From positions 1 through 57,815 of the forward strand of contig CAYMFM010000018.1 of NCBI GenBank assembly GCA_964389685.1: a stretch of 57,815 nucleotides of DNA, read 5' to 3'. The position numbers and the translations under genes are program-made. Each line of letters starts with the position of its first letter. Positions within the stretch are counted from its first letter, which is position 1. Shown here piece by piece: positions 45,151 through 53,692 of the stretch. This DNA comes from G020353115 sp964389685. GTDB lineage: Bacteria > Bacteroidota > Bacteroidia > Bacteroidales > VadinHA17. The notes under the pieces were generated by a model. That model was given only the letters and a program-made list of their open reading frames with translations. It ran no database searches and had not been told where the DNA came from.

Positions 45151-46620
45151 TTACTCCATTTCTCCTTCGCTCCGGATTATTTGATACAGGGATCCCGGGC
45201 TAAATAACCGGAGAATAACCGATAAGAGGAGACCGGTCAGTACAAACAGAAGTGCTCCAATGTACCAGGGAAATGGAAAGTTCTTGATTAATAATCCAAG
45301 CGGAATAAGCACAGCAAAGAAAATCAGTAATCGAACAATCAGGCGACCATTAAAGGAGAATGCAAGTTTACGGTATACCATAAGCACGTGAACCAGGGCC
45401 GTTACCAGCTGTGTGATCATGCTGGCTATTGCCGAACCCAGGGCAAAATATTTCGGAATAAGCACAAAATTCAACACAACATTTACCAGCACGCTGGTCC
45501 CGGCTAACCGGTTCATCTCTTTCAGATTCCCATTCGCTGTTAGCAGGGTGCCAAAAATGTAAGAAGTTGAGATGCCTGCATATCCAACCATCAGGATTGC
45601 CAGGATATCCGCGGAGGCATCCACGTGGCTTTTGTACAACAGGTCCATGATTTCAGACTTATAGAATATACACGAAAAAGAGACTATGGCTGTTGGGACG
45701 ATCAACAACAGGAAAGAGATTTGCGTCAACGATTCAACATTCTCCTTTTGCTTGATCATTCGCGAAAAAATCGGAAGCAGGAGTCCCGCAAACAAAAAGC
45801 CAACCATGGCCGCTGCATCAAGTATCCGGTAACCCTGGGCGTACAGGCCTACCTGGAATTTCCCATCCGGAAGCAGACGTTCAAGCATCACACCATCCAC
45901 CCGGTAATAAAACACCATGAAGAGGCTCAATATGGCAAACGGATAACTCTGCTTCAATATGTCGAGAAAATCATGCAGATCAAACCGTGGTTTGAAGAAA
46001 TCAGCTTTAGTGAGGTTGATCATGAACGAAACAATTGCCGTCAGGAGATAAGCCGCTGTTTGCGCATAAACAAACCACTCGATCCGGAAGGGACTGCTGG
46101 TTAAGCCGCCCCAGAGCAGGATCCCACAGATCAGGATCATCAGAAACCGATCCAGCACCGACAGGATGCTATCGGTTTTAAACAGGTGTAATCCGCTGAG
46201 ATTGGAACGGAAATAGAGGATAAAGGAGGCGATAAACTGATTGAAGATGAGGAAAAAAAGCATCTTCATCTGAGCGGGATTATACCCGAGCACCCATGCG
46301 GTAACAATGCTCACTGCAAAATAGATGATCGCCAGCAGGAATTTAAAAGAGACAATGTTGGACAGGTATTTGCTCAGAAGATGTTGATTACGGGCAATAT
46401 TCCGGCTGTTGAAATTGGTGATCCCTATATCGAGAATCATGTTCAACAGAAGAGAGAAACTGAACAGTGAGAAATAGAAACCATACGCTTCTGCTCCGAC
46501 CACATTCTGGACAGTCCGGTCAATTCCCAGTACCCAGAATGGCTTTACCAGGAAGTTGAGCAACAAAAGCAGAGCCAGGTTGGTGATAAATTTTCTTTTC
46601 ACTTGGAAAAAAAGAGGCAA
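45151..46620 (-). CDS. Wzx-like flippase (MOP superfamily)
   Basis: A 489-aa integral membrane protein with about 12-14 helices (for example NLALLLLLNFLVKPFWVLGI, FLLLIVPTAIVSFSCIFY, VLTGLLLSVILRLF) and the polysaccharide-biosynthesis family pattern, including the N-terminal GAEAYGFYFSLFSFSLLLNM and GITNFNSRNIA. It would flip lipid-linked glycans to the periplasm. Divergently transcribed from the glycosyltransferase gene across a 78-bp gap. No O-antigen ligase or polymerase is present, so this is a two-gene fragment of glycan biosynthesis. Confidence 0.9.
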   Translation of the reverse strand: MPLFFQVKRKFITNLALLLLLNFLVKPFWVLGIDRTVQNVVGAEAYGFYFSLFSFSLLLNMILDIGITNFNSRNIARNQHLLSKYLSNIVSFKFLLAIIYFAVSIVTAWVLGYNPAQMKMLFFLIFNQFIASFILYFRSNLSGLHLFKTDSILSVLDRFLMILICGILLWGGLTSSPFRIEWFVYAQTAAYLLTAIVSFMINLTKADFFKPRFDLHDFLDILKQSYPFAILSLFMVFYYRVDGVMLERLLPDGKFQVGLYAQGYRILDAAAMVGFLFAGLLLPIFSRMIKQKENVESLTQISFLLLIVPTAIVSFSCIFYKSEIMDLLYKSHVDASADILAILMVGYAGISTSYIFGTLLTANGNLKEMNRLAGTSVLVNVVLNFVLIPKYFALGSAIASMITQLVTALVHVLMVYRKLAFSFNGRLIVRLLIFFAVLIPLGLLIKNFPFPWYIGALLFVLTGLLLSVILRLFSPGSLYQIIRSEGEME

Positions 46621-46653
46621 ATGGTTAAACTTGATCTATCCGTTATACGTTTA

Positions 46654-46684
46654 CAAATGTAATAAAGCTACCTGTTAAATCAAC
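46654..46684 (-). promoter_or_regulatory. Promoter of the flippase gene
   Basis: On the minus strand GTTG (46681-46684), 19 nt, TACATTTG (46654-46661). The -7 element is exact and the -33 has one mismatch. It lies in the divergent gap to the glycosyltransferase. Confidence 0.55.
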
Positions 46685-46698
46685 CTGTTATACACGAT

Positions 46699-47823
46699 AT
46701 GCTGATTGCAGTAAATACACGACTTCTCATACCGGACAGGCTGGATGGGATTGGATGGTTTACCTCTGAAACCCTGAAGCGTATAACCACATCCCATCCA
46801 GAGCATCAATTCCTGTTCCTGTTCGACTGGCAGATCCCGGACCAGTTCGTATTCTCCTCCAACATAGAGCCCCTATCGCTTTTCCCTCCTGCACGGCATC
46901 CGGTTCTCTGGCACTGGTGGATGGAATACTCCGTTGGTAAAATCCTTCGGTCCAGGAACCCGGATCTTTTTCTTTCACCCGATGGTTACCTGTGCCTCTC
47001 CTCGGATACCCCTTCCCTGCCGGTGATACATGATATTAATTTTCATCACCGGCCGGCCGACCTGCCATTCCCTACGCGAGAATACTACCGGAGACAATTT
47101 CCAAAATTTACCCGGAAGGCGATCCGTATCGCTACGGTTTCTGAATATTCGAAACAGGATATCGCTCAATCCTACAGCATTGATCCAGAAAAAATAGATG
47201 TCGTGTATAATGGCGTTAATCCCATCTTCCGCCCGGTCTCAAAAGAAGAGCAGGAAAAAACCAGGTCAAGGCTTACGGCGGAAGAAGGGTATTTTTTATT
47301 TGTCGGAATGATCCATCCCAGAAAGAACCTGATCAATCTGTTGCTGGCTTTCGATCAGTTTAAAGAGTTTTCTCATGATGGTATAAAATTGATCATCGTG
47401 GGAGAACCAATGTTCAGGAACAGGATGCTTTGGAGTACCCTTAAAAAAATGAAGTTCAGGGATGAGGTGAAGTTCATCGGAAGGCAATCGCCCGAACAAC
47501 TTCGTCTTATTCTTGGATCTGCATTGGCCCTGACATTTGTTTCGTTTATTGAAGGGTTCGGTATTCCAATTCTTGAAGCCATGCAATGTGATGTCCCTGT
47601 TATTACCTCGAATACCACCTCCATGCCTGAGATAAGCGGAAGTGCCGCACTGCTTGTGGATCCTTTTTCGGTTGGGTCGATCAAAAAGGGATTACTGCGG
47701 ATAACGGAAGATTCAAAGCTCAGGGATGACCTGATCGCCATGGGGCGCAAACAACGTGAAAAATTCAGCTGGGAAAAAACGTCCGAAAAACTATGGAGCA
47801 GTATGATGGCTTGTTTTGAATAA
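46699..47823 (+). CDS. Glycosyltransferase family 4-type enzyme
   Basis: A 374-aa GT-B retaining glycosyltransferase. The N-terminal acceptor domain includes LDGIGWFTSETLKRI. The C-terminal nucleotide-sugar domain has LFVGMIHPRKNLINLLLAF, the E-x7-E motif in EGFGIPILEAMQCDVPVI, and DPFSVGSIKKGLLRI. It transfers a sugar in the cytoplasm, probably onto a lipid carrier used by the divergent flippase. Donor and acceptor cannot be told from sequence. No further glycan genes follow; the next gene is rnhB. Confidence 0.92.
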   Translation: MLIAVNTRLLIPDRLDGIGWFTSETLKRITTSHPEHQFLFLFDWQIPDQFVFSSNIEPLSLFPPARHPVLWHWWMEYSVGKILRSRNPDLFLSPDGYLCLSSDTPSLPVIHDINFHHRPADLPFPTREYYRRQFPKFTRKAIRIATVSEYSKQDIAQSYSIDPEKIDVVYNGVNPIFRPVSKEEQEKTRSRLTAEEGYFLFVGMIHPRKNLINLLLAFDQFKEFSHDGIKLIIVGEPMFRNRMLWSTLKKMKFRDEVKFIGRQSPEQLRLILGSALALTFVSFIEGFGIPILEAMQCDVPVITSNTTSMPEISGSAALLVDPFSVGSIKKGLLRITEDSKLRDDLIAMGRKQREKFSWEKTSEKLWSSMMACFE

Positions 47824-48023
47824 TTCATTATTATTAGCCTGTTGTGGTGCTAAAAGGATTAATTTCATCAAAGTTTAGCTTCTGTTTATTGAAGAATAAT
47901 ACCCTGCCCGCCGGTAGATCAGTCCACGGCTTTGGTGATTTGTGGGACGAGCCCTGCCCGTCCGGCAGGCGGGCGTCTGACGGATAAAGGCAATTATTAT
48001 AAACGTTTGGCAAATTACGATCC

Positions 48024-48614
48024 ATGAAGCGATTGCGTAAATACCATACGAAAGGTTTGATTGAAGCGGGTTGTGATGAAGCCGGCCGGGGCTGTCTGGC
48101 AGGTCCCGTTTTTGCCGCTGCCGTGATCCTCCCGAAAAATTTTAAGCTCGACCTGCTGGATGATTCGAAGAAGATGAGCGAGAAGATCAGGTACCTGGCA
48201 CGACCGGTGATTGAAGCCAACGCTGTAGCCTGGTCCGTTGCCATGGTCGATAACCGTGAGATTGATGACATCAATATCCTGAATGCATCAATCGAGGCAA
48301 TGCATATCGCTATACGCCAACTGACTGTAAAACCTCAGTTACTGCTCATCGACGGCAACCGTTTTAAACCCTATCAGGATCTTCCTCACCAATGCATCGT
48401 CAGAGGTGATGCAACCTATGCCTCCATCGCTGCTTCATCGGTCCTTGCTAAAACGTACCGTGACGATTACATGCGAAAGATCCACGAAAAATACCACCAG
48501 TACGCCTGGGATAAAAACAAGGGGTATCCCACAAAACAGCACCGGGAAGCGATTCTCAGGTACGGGATCTCACCCCATCACAGGAGAACGTTCCGGCTGC
48601 TGGATGAAGGTTGA
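48024..48614 (+). CDS. rnhB: Ribonuclease HII
   Basis: A 196-aa enzyme removing RNA from RNA/DNA hybrids, including single misincorporated ribonucleotides. The active-site motif GCDEAGRGCLAGPVFAAAVI gives the first two acidic residues, LLIDGNR the third, and SVLAKTYRDDYM the last conserved region. Full length for the family. The ATG at 48024 gives MKRLRKYHTKGLIEAGCDEA. It stands alone between the glycosyltransferase gene and a tandem-repeat stretch. Confidence 0.96.
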   Translation: MKRLRKYHTKGLIEAGCDEAGRGCLAGPVFAAAVILPKNFKLDLLDDSKKMSEKIRYLARPVIEANAVAWSVAMVDNREIDDINILNASIEAMHIAIRQLTVKPQLLLIDGNRFKPYQDLPHQCIVRGDATYASIAASSVLAKTYRDDYMRKIHEKYHQYAWDKNKGYPTKQHREAILRYGISPHHRRTFRLLDEG

Positions 48615-48623
48615 TGGATGAGA

Positions 48624-48686
48624 AGTGAGAGGTGAGTAGTGAGTAGTGAGAGGTGAGTAGTGAGTAGTGAGTAGTGAGAGGTGAGT
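48624..48686. repeat. 7-bp tandem repeat array, nine units
   Basis: Nine contiguous heptamers drawn from three variants: A = AGTGAGA, B = GGTGAGT, C = AGTGAGT, in the order A-B-C-A-B-C-C-A-B. The three-unit period (21 bp) suggests expansion first of heptamers and then of triplets of heptamers. Confidence 0.85.
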
Positions 48687-48699
48687 TAGGAGACTGTGA

Positions 48700-48780
48700 G
48701 ACAATGAGACTGTGTGATTGTGTGACAATGAGACTGTGTGATTGTGTGACAATGGGACTGTGTGATTGTGTGACAATGAG
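48700..48780. repeat. 24-bp tandem repeat, three full units plus part
   Basis: Units start at 48700, 48724 and 48748 with a 9-nt partial at 48772. Each begins GACAATGAGACTGTG; only one base differs (GGGAC in the third). The composition is similar to the adjacent heptamer array. Confidence 0.85.
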
Positions 48781-48990
48781 ATAAAGGAGTACAAAGTTCA
48801 AAGTACAGAGTTTATAAGTGAAGGGTGATTTGTGAGCGTGTTTTAGGATTTCGGATTAAATTCGAAGGGGACAGGATGCTTTTTCCCACCATCTATCCGC
48901 CAAGCAGGTTATCCGCTAGACGGATTTGCTGCCCCACCTTGCAGATATTACAATTATCCTACCCTACGGTCAAAAAAAATGAGGAAAAAA

Positions 48991-49022
48991 TTTGCAATAC
49001 ATCATAATTCTATGTATCTTTG
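48991..49022 (+). promoter_or_regulatory. Promoter with embedded palindromic operator for padR
   Basis: TTTG (48991-48994), 20 nt, TATCTTTG (49015-49022): exact consensus for the Bacteroidota primary sigma. Between and overlapping the boxes is ATACAT-N9-ATGTAT (48997-49017), of the ATAC/GTAT type bound by PadR regulators. The -7 element ends 4 nt before the ATG, so the transcript is predicted to be leaderless. Confidence 0.75.
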
Positions 49023-49026
49023 ATCT

Positions 49027-49371
49027 ATGTATTCTAAAGAATTGTTAAAGGGAACCCTATCGGCCATCATTTTGAAGCTGTTGGCTGATCATGACAGAAT
49101 GTATGGATACCAGATTGCTCAAAAGGTTAAGGAATTGTCCGACAACAAAATACTTATTAAAGAAGGTTCATTGTATCCGGCTTTGCATAAACTAAGAGAG
49201 GGTGGTCTTGTGAGCATTGAGACAGTACATCTTGGAAAGCGGATCCGGCGGTATTATTCCCTGACACCAAAAGGTGAAATAGCAAAAAACGATAAAATTT
49301 CTGAAATTGAAGATTTTATAACCACGATAAAGAACGTTTTATCATTCAGACCAATAATTCAGTTTGCATGA
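49027..49371 (+). CDS. PadR-family transcriptional regulator
   Basis: A 114-aa winged-helix repressor of the short PadR subfamily: KGTLSAIILKLLADHDRMYG, YQIAQKV, the recognition region EGSLYPALHKLREGGLV, and the wing RRYYSLTPKG. The palindrome inside its own promoter indicates autorepression. Its last codon overlaps the start of the next gene (ATGA), coupling it to a membrane protein. This regulator-membrane protein pairing is common in Bacteroidota; the effector is unknown. Confidence 0.93.
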   Translation: MYSKELLKGTLSAIILKLLADHDRMYGYQIAQKVKELSDNKILIKEGSLYPALHKLREGGLVSIETVHLGKRIRRYYSLTPKGEIAKNDKISEIEDFITTIKNVLSFRPIIQFA

Positions 49372-49979
49372 GTAAATTATCAGATGAACAGGTAGAATAT
49401 ATTGAACAACAGGTTAATACCAGTCAAATTGAATCTGAAGAACTCAAAGAAGACCTCATTGATCATTTTTGTTGTGTAATTGAAGATTATCTTGATCAGG
49501 GGAAAACCTTTGAAGAATCGTATAACAAAGCGTATCAAATTGTCTGTCCGAACGGTTTTGATGAAATATATAAAGAGACACTATTACTACTCACATCAAA
49601 TAATATTATCATTATGAAAAAGTCAATGTACATTCTGGGATTTGTTGCTACCGTATTATGGACGACCAGTATCCTGTTTAAACTGATGCACTGGCCAGGT
49701 GCAGGTGCGCTTATTATCCTTGGCGCCTTTATGTTGATCTTCGTTCTATTGCCTATTATTGCTCTCTATTTTTATAAGAAGGAGTTTTCTGAATACATTT
49801 CCTATAAATTAAAATATGTCTTTGGATTTGTGGGGCTGGGGTTATTTCTTGCCGGTATAGTTGGTAAAGTAATGCACTGGCCGGGATGGGGTATCACCCT
49901 TGTCCTGGCGATAGCAATAATAAACTTCGGATTCTTACCTTTCCTTTTCTATCGGATGTATAAAAAGTCGGTTGAATAG
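49368..49979 (+). CDS. Membrane protein with N-terminal helical domain and GldL-like repeats
   Basis: A 203-aa protein translationally coupled to the PadR regulator. Residues 1-75 are a soluble helical domain (EQQVNTSQIESEELKEDLID, HFCCVIEDYLDQGKTFEESY), similar to the small helical domains that accompany PadR partners. Then come four membrane helices arranged as two repeats, each with the motif '(F/G)K(L/V)MHWPG(A/W)G' (FKLMHWPGAG and GKVMHWPGWG). The same K-x-x-HWPG motif occurs in GldL-type membrane proteins. Function is unknown; a stress- or envelope-responsive module is an inference. Confidence 0.85.
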   Translation: MSKLSDEQVEYIEQQVNTSQIESEELKEDLIDHFCCVIEDYLDQGKTFEESYNKAYQIVCPNGFDEIYKETLLLLTSNNIIIMKKSMYILGFVATVLWTTSILFKLMHWPGAGALIILGAFMLIFVLLPIIALYFYKKEFSEYISYKLKYVFGFVGLGLFLAGIVGKVMHWPGWGITLVLAIAIINFGFLPFLFYRMYKKSVE

Positions 49980-50207
49980 GGAGATTCTCATCATGAATTG
50001 TTTTACGATCAATTCAAATCGCCTGTTATATTCCGGTCCATAGATCGCTTTCCAATAAATCACATTGAAGTTGTCCCGGATTCTGCAATCCCTGTTGGTT
50101 ACCGAAGGATCAAAAAACTCTGAACTCCTTTGTCCGCCGAAGTCTTCTTCGACAGCCAAAACCTTGGTGAAGGCTGTAACGAAGGTGGATGTACACTGAA
50201 CAATGAA
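49980..50207. other. Interval with possible decayed minus-strand coding sequence
   Basis: The minus strand at about 49990-50159 has a coding-like stretch (FFDPSVTNRDCRIRDNFNVI) without a clear start or family. It may be the end of a lost gene; confidence is low. Confidence 0.3.
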
Positions 50208-51257
50208 CTAAGTTCTTATCTTGTTCGCTAACTGCCCGCAGGCTGCATCAATATCTTTCCCACGGCTTTTCCGGATGTTCACGATCAGGTTTTTGGTTTC
50301 GAGGAAGGTTTTAAACTGTTCGGTCCGTTCCCTGGTCGATGTCTGATAAGGGGCTCCTTCCACCAGGTTGTATTCAATCAGGTTGATCTTGCATGGAACA
50401 ATTTTACAAAACCGGGCGAGCTCAGCAGCATCGGTTAATCCATCGTTAACCTCCTTCATCAGGATGTATTCAAAGGTTATGCGACTTCCGGTCTTTTCAT
50501 AGAAATATTGAATGGCTGCTGAGAGTGTCTTAAGCGGATTGGATTTGTTTATCGGCATGATGGCATTGCGTTTCAACTCATTTGCCGTATGGAGTGATAC
50601 TGCCAGGTTGAATCGTACGCCATCGGCCCCCAGTCTTTTGATCCCATCAGCAATCCCCACAGTGGACAGGGTAATTCGTTGAGGGGATATTCCGAGCCCG
50701 TCGGGAGAAGTCATGTGCTCGATTGCATTAAGGACGTTCTCATAATTCAGCAGTGGCTCACCCATGCCCATCAGGACGATGTTTGTCAGGGAACCCTGCT
50801 TATCCTTTTCGGATACTTTTTTAAGTTCCACCACCTGGTCAAAGATCTCTCCGGCAGTCAGGTTTCTTACAAATCCCAGTTTACCGGTAGCACAAAAATT
50901 GCAAGCCAGCGGGCATCCTGCCTGGGTGGATACGCATGCCGTACTCCTCGGACCGGATGGGATCAGGACGCCTTCCACAAACTGACCCTCTTCCAGCCTG
51001 AATCCTATTTTTACTGTTCCATCGCGGGCTGTTTGACTGATCTCACTCTTCAAGGCTGACAACCTGAAGTTATTCTTCAGCATTTCTCTGACAGTGTGCG
51101 AAAGGTTGGTCATCCGGTCCACATCGGTACAACCTTTTTTCCATATCCATTCCAGAACCTGCCTCGCCCGGTATTTTGCTTCACCATGATCGGCAAAGAA
51201 GGTTTCCATTTCCTCCAGGCTAAGATCCCGGATATCTGGTTTCTTTTGTTGTTCCAT
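50208..51257 (-). CDS. rlmN: Dual-specificity 23S rRNA/tRNA adenine-C2 methyltransferase
   Basis: A 349-aa radical-SAM enzyme that methylates A2503 of 23S rRNA and A37 of some tRNAs. The [4Fe-4S] motif is CPLACNFC (CxxxCxxC). The second catalytic cysteine is in DAACGQLA near the C-terminus, and the SAM-binding GMGEPLLNY and LSTVGI motifs are present. The ATG at 51255-51257 is chosen over the preceding TTG. A TATTTTTG element (51263-51270, minus strand) ends 5 nt before it, again suggesting a very short or absent leader. Confidence 0.95.
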   Translation of the reverse strand: MEQQKKPDIRDLSLEEMETFFADHGEAKYRARQVLEWIWKKGCTDVDRMTNLSHTVREMLKNNFRLSALKSEISQTARDGTVKIGFRLEEGQFVEGVLIPSGPRSTACVSTQAGCPLACNFCATGKLGFVRNLTAGEIFDQVVELKKVSEKDKQGSLTNIVLMGMGEPLLNYENVLNAIEHMTSPDGLGISPQRITLSTVGIADGIKRLGADGVRFNLAVSLHTANELKRNAIMPINKSNPLKTLSAAIQYFYEKTGSRITFEYILMKEVNDGLTDAAELARFCKIVPCKINLIEYNLVEGAPYQTSTRERTEQFKTFLETKNLIVNIRKSRGKDIDAACGQLANKIRT

Positions 51258-51335
51258 CAATGCAAAAATAGTCTGAAAAACCGAAAAACAGTTAAAGAAC
51301 AGTTATTCGATAATCTCAAATATGAATAATCCAAT

Positions 51336-51343
51336 TAAATTTG
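51336..51343 (+). promoter_or_regulatory. Putative -7 element for the first S46 peptidase gene
   Basis: TAAATTTG matches TAnnTTTG and lies 55 bp upstream of the ATG. No convincing TTTG is found at normal spacing. Confidence 0.4.
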
Positions 51344-51398
51344 CTTGTTCTAAATCCAGATAAAACCTAAAGCAATAACAGCGGTAAAAACTAAAATC

Positions 51399-53546
51399 AT
51401 GAAAAGAATTATTCCTTTTTTCATTAGCCTGACATTTATTCTAAGTTCCGGTGCGAAAGCCGATGAGGGGATGTGGCTTCTCCCCCTGCTTGAAAAGCTG
51501 AACATGGGAACAATGACCGAAATGGGGTTGAAATTATCTGCCGAAGAGATTTATAACATCAACCAGCCGAGCCTGAAAGATGCTATTGTGATTTTTGGCG
51601 GGGGATGTACCGGAGAGATTGTTTCCGACAGGGGATTGCTTCTTACCAATCACCATTGCGGATACTCTTTAATTCAATCTCACAGTTCAACGGAACACAA
51701 TTACCTCAGGGATGGTTTCTGGGCACAGACACTTGAAGAGGAATTACCAAACCCCAGATTGTTTGTCACCTTTCTTATCCGCATTGAGGATGTTTCAGAC
51801 CAGATCAATCCAGCGTTGAATGATAAAATGACTGAGGAGGAGAGAACAGAGAAGATCACTGAAATATCGTCTGAAATAGAGGCAAGCGCTACAGAAGGGA
51901 ATCACTATTCTGCACGGGTACAATCGTTCTTTGGGGGGAATTATTTCTACCTTCTGATTTACGAACGTTTTAACGATGTTCGCCTGGTCGGAGCACCTCC
52001 TGAATCGATTGGTAATTATGGTGGGGATCAGGACAACTGGATGTGGCCCCGGCATACCGGTGATTTCAGCATTTTCAGAATATATTCCGGTCCGGATGGC
52101 AAACCGGCTCCCTATTCTCCCGATAATATCCCGCTTAAGCCCAGGCATTACTTTCCCGTTTCGATAAAGGGTGTTGAAAAAGGTGATTTTACAATGGTTC
52201 TGGGATATCCCGGGGGGACAACCAGGTACATGACCGCTGTTGAGATTGATGAAGTGATGAATATTACCAATCCAAACCGGATCAAGATCAGGGGTGCACG
52301 GCTGGATATCATCTGGGAAGATATGATGGAGGATGAAAAAGTAAACATCCAGTATTCAACGAAACATTTCAGGTCAAGCAATTACTGGAAATATTCCATT
52401 GGTCAAAATGAAGCCCTGAAAAGACTTAAGGTTAAAGACCAAAAGCTCAAACTGGAAAACGAATTTAAGACATGGATCAGTGAAAACAAAAAAAGATCCG
52501 CCAGGTATGGCGAAGCGTTACAACTGATAGAGACTTCAATTGCCGGAAGGGCTGATTACTTTTATTCTATTCAATATCTGAATGAGTGTCTTCGCCAGGG
52601 AAGTGAGATTATTGCCTTTGCCAATCGCGCATCCCGGTTTTATGAAGCACTGCTGGAAGGAAATACAGAGAGGATTAACCAGGCGGCTGATCGAATGAAG
52701 CGCGGAGTTCCAGAATATTTCAAAGATTATAATCTTCCCACCGATCTGGATGTCAACAAAGCCATGTTTAGTATGTTTGCTGAGGATGTAAAGAAAGAGT
52801 ACCAGCCGGATATTTTTGCTGAAATTTCTTCAACATATGACGGCAACTATGAAGCTTTTGCAGGCAACATGTTCAGGGAATCTGTTTTCGCAACTGAGGA
52901 AAAGATCGTTGGTTTCCTTGAAAATCCCACACAGGAAGTTCTCGAAAATGATCCGGCATTCAAAGCAGCGCGTTCAATAGAAGATAAATATGCTGAACTA
53001 CGTGAGAAAAATGATGCGTTTACTGCCGGTCTCGAAAAAGGGCAGCGTCTCTATATTGCCGGATTAATGGAAATGCAAAAAGAGAAGGTCTTTTATCCGG
53101 ATGCCAATTTCACCATGCGGCTTACCTACGGTACAGTAGGTGATTATGATCCGAGGGATGCGGTTCATTACAAACATTATACAACCTTACAGGGTGTGAT
53201 GGAAAAAGAGGATCCAACAGACGTTGAGTTCATTGTTGAGCCCAAACTGAAGGAGCTATTTGAAACAAAAGATTTTGGTCTGTATGGGAAAGATGGTGTA
53301 ATGCCTGTCTGTTTCACCACAAATAACGACATTACGGGAGGAAATTCAGGTAGCCCGGTGATCAATGGGAATGGTGAGCTGATTGGTCTTGCCTTTGATG
53401 GAAACTGGGAATCCATCAGTGTGGATATTGCCTTTGAGCCTGAACTGGCTAAATGCATTAATGTGGATATCCGGTATGTACTGTTCATTATCGATAAATT
53501 TGCCGGTGCAACACACCTGGTGGAAGAAATGGATATCGTTTACTGA
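51399..53546 (+). CDS. S46 dipeptidyl peptidase, DPP7-like (first copy)
   Basis: A 715-aa periplasmic serine peptidase that releases N-terminal dipeptides. A signal peptide (about 1-21) precedes the mature DEGMWLLPLL. The chymotrypsin-fold triad is visible as His in LLTNHHCGY, Asp in QDNWMWPRHTGDF, and Ser in TGGNSGSPV. The residue 18 after the catalytic Ser is Gly (GLAFDGNWE), as in DPP7, which prefers hydrophobic P1; DPP11 has Arg there and cleaves after Asp/Glu. The alpha-helical domain between about 280 and 560 caps the active site. Full length for the family. A paralogue of identical length follows. Confidence 0.95.
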   Translation: MKRIIPFFISLTFILSSGAKADEGMWLLPLLEKLNMGTMTEMGLKLSAEEIYNINQPSLKDAIVIFGGGCTGEIVSDRGLLLTNHHCGYSLIQSHSSTEHNYLRDGFWAQTLEEELPNPRLFVTFLIRIEDVSDQINPALNDKMTEEERTEKITEISSEIEASATEGNHYSARVQSFFGGNYFYLLIYERFNDVRLVGAPPESIGNYGGDQDNWMWPRHTGDFSIFRIYSGPDGKPAPYSPDNIPLKPRHYFPVSIKGVEKGDFTMVLGYPGGTTRYMTAVEIDEVMNITNPNRIKIRGARLDIIWEDMMEDEKVNIQYSTKHFRSSNYWKYSIGQNEALKRLKVKDQKLKLENEFKTWISENKKRSARYGEALQLIETSIAGRADYFYSIQYLNECLRQGSEIIAFANRASRFYEALLEGNTERINQAADRMKRGVPEYFKDYNLPTDLDVNKAMFSMFAEDVKKEYQPDIFAEISSTYDGNYEAFAGNMFRESVFATEEKIVGFLENPTQEVLENDPAFKAARSIEDKYAELREKNDAFTAGLEKGQRLYIAGLMEMQKEKVFYPDANFTMRLTYGTVGDYDPRDAVHYKHYTTLQGVMEKEDPTDVEFIVEPKLKELFETKDFGLYGKDGVMPVCFTTNNDITGGNSGSPVINGNGELIGLAFDGNWESISVDIAFEPELAKCINVDIRYVLFIIDKFAGATHLVEEMDIVY

Positions 53547-53568
53547 GCCATTGATGTAATGGCAATGG

Positions 53569-53610
53569 ATCCGCTTCACCGTACCACCGGTTGAGGCGGA
53601 TTTTTTTTTC
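53569..53610 (+). terminator. Terminator between the two S46 genes
   Basis: ATCCGCTTCACCG/CGGTTGAGGCGGAT with a single bulge and a 6-nt loop, followed by nine T. It separates the two peptidase genes into independent transcripts. Confidence 0.75.
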
Positions 53611-53692
53611 AAATCCATTCCGATAAATTTTCATACTTTTACAGATCGAAGCATACACTGTTTAACAATACTATCATAAAAACAACCATTCC

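Larger units (their letters stand above)
48615..49026. other. Tandem-repeat interval upstream of padR
   Basis: Contains two tandem arrays (48624-48686 and 48700-48780) followed by a fairly ordinary ~170 bp with a CCGCCAAGCAGG.../CCGCTAGACGG-type imperfect pair and the padR promoter. No gene. Confidence 0.7.

Noticed and set aside
45151..47823. O-antigen or capsule biosynthesis cluster
   Set aside because: Only a flippase and one glycosyltransferase are present, divergent, with no polymerase, ligase or nucleotide-sugar genes.
48624..48780. CRISPR-like array
   Set aside because: Units are contiguous without spacers and of 7 and 24 bp; no cas genes are present. These are plain tandem repeats.
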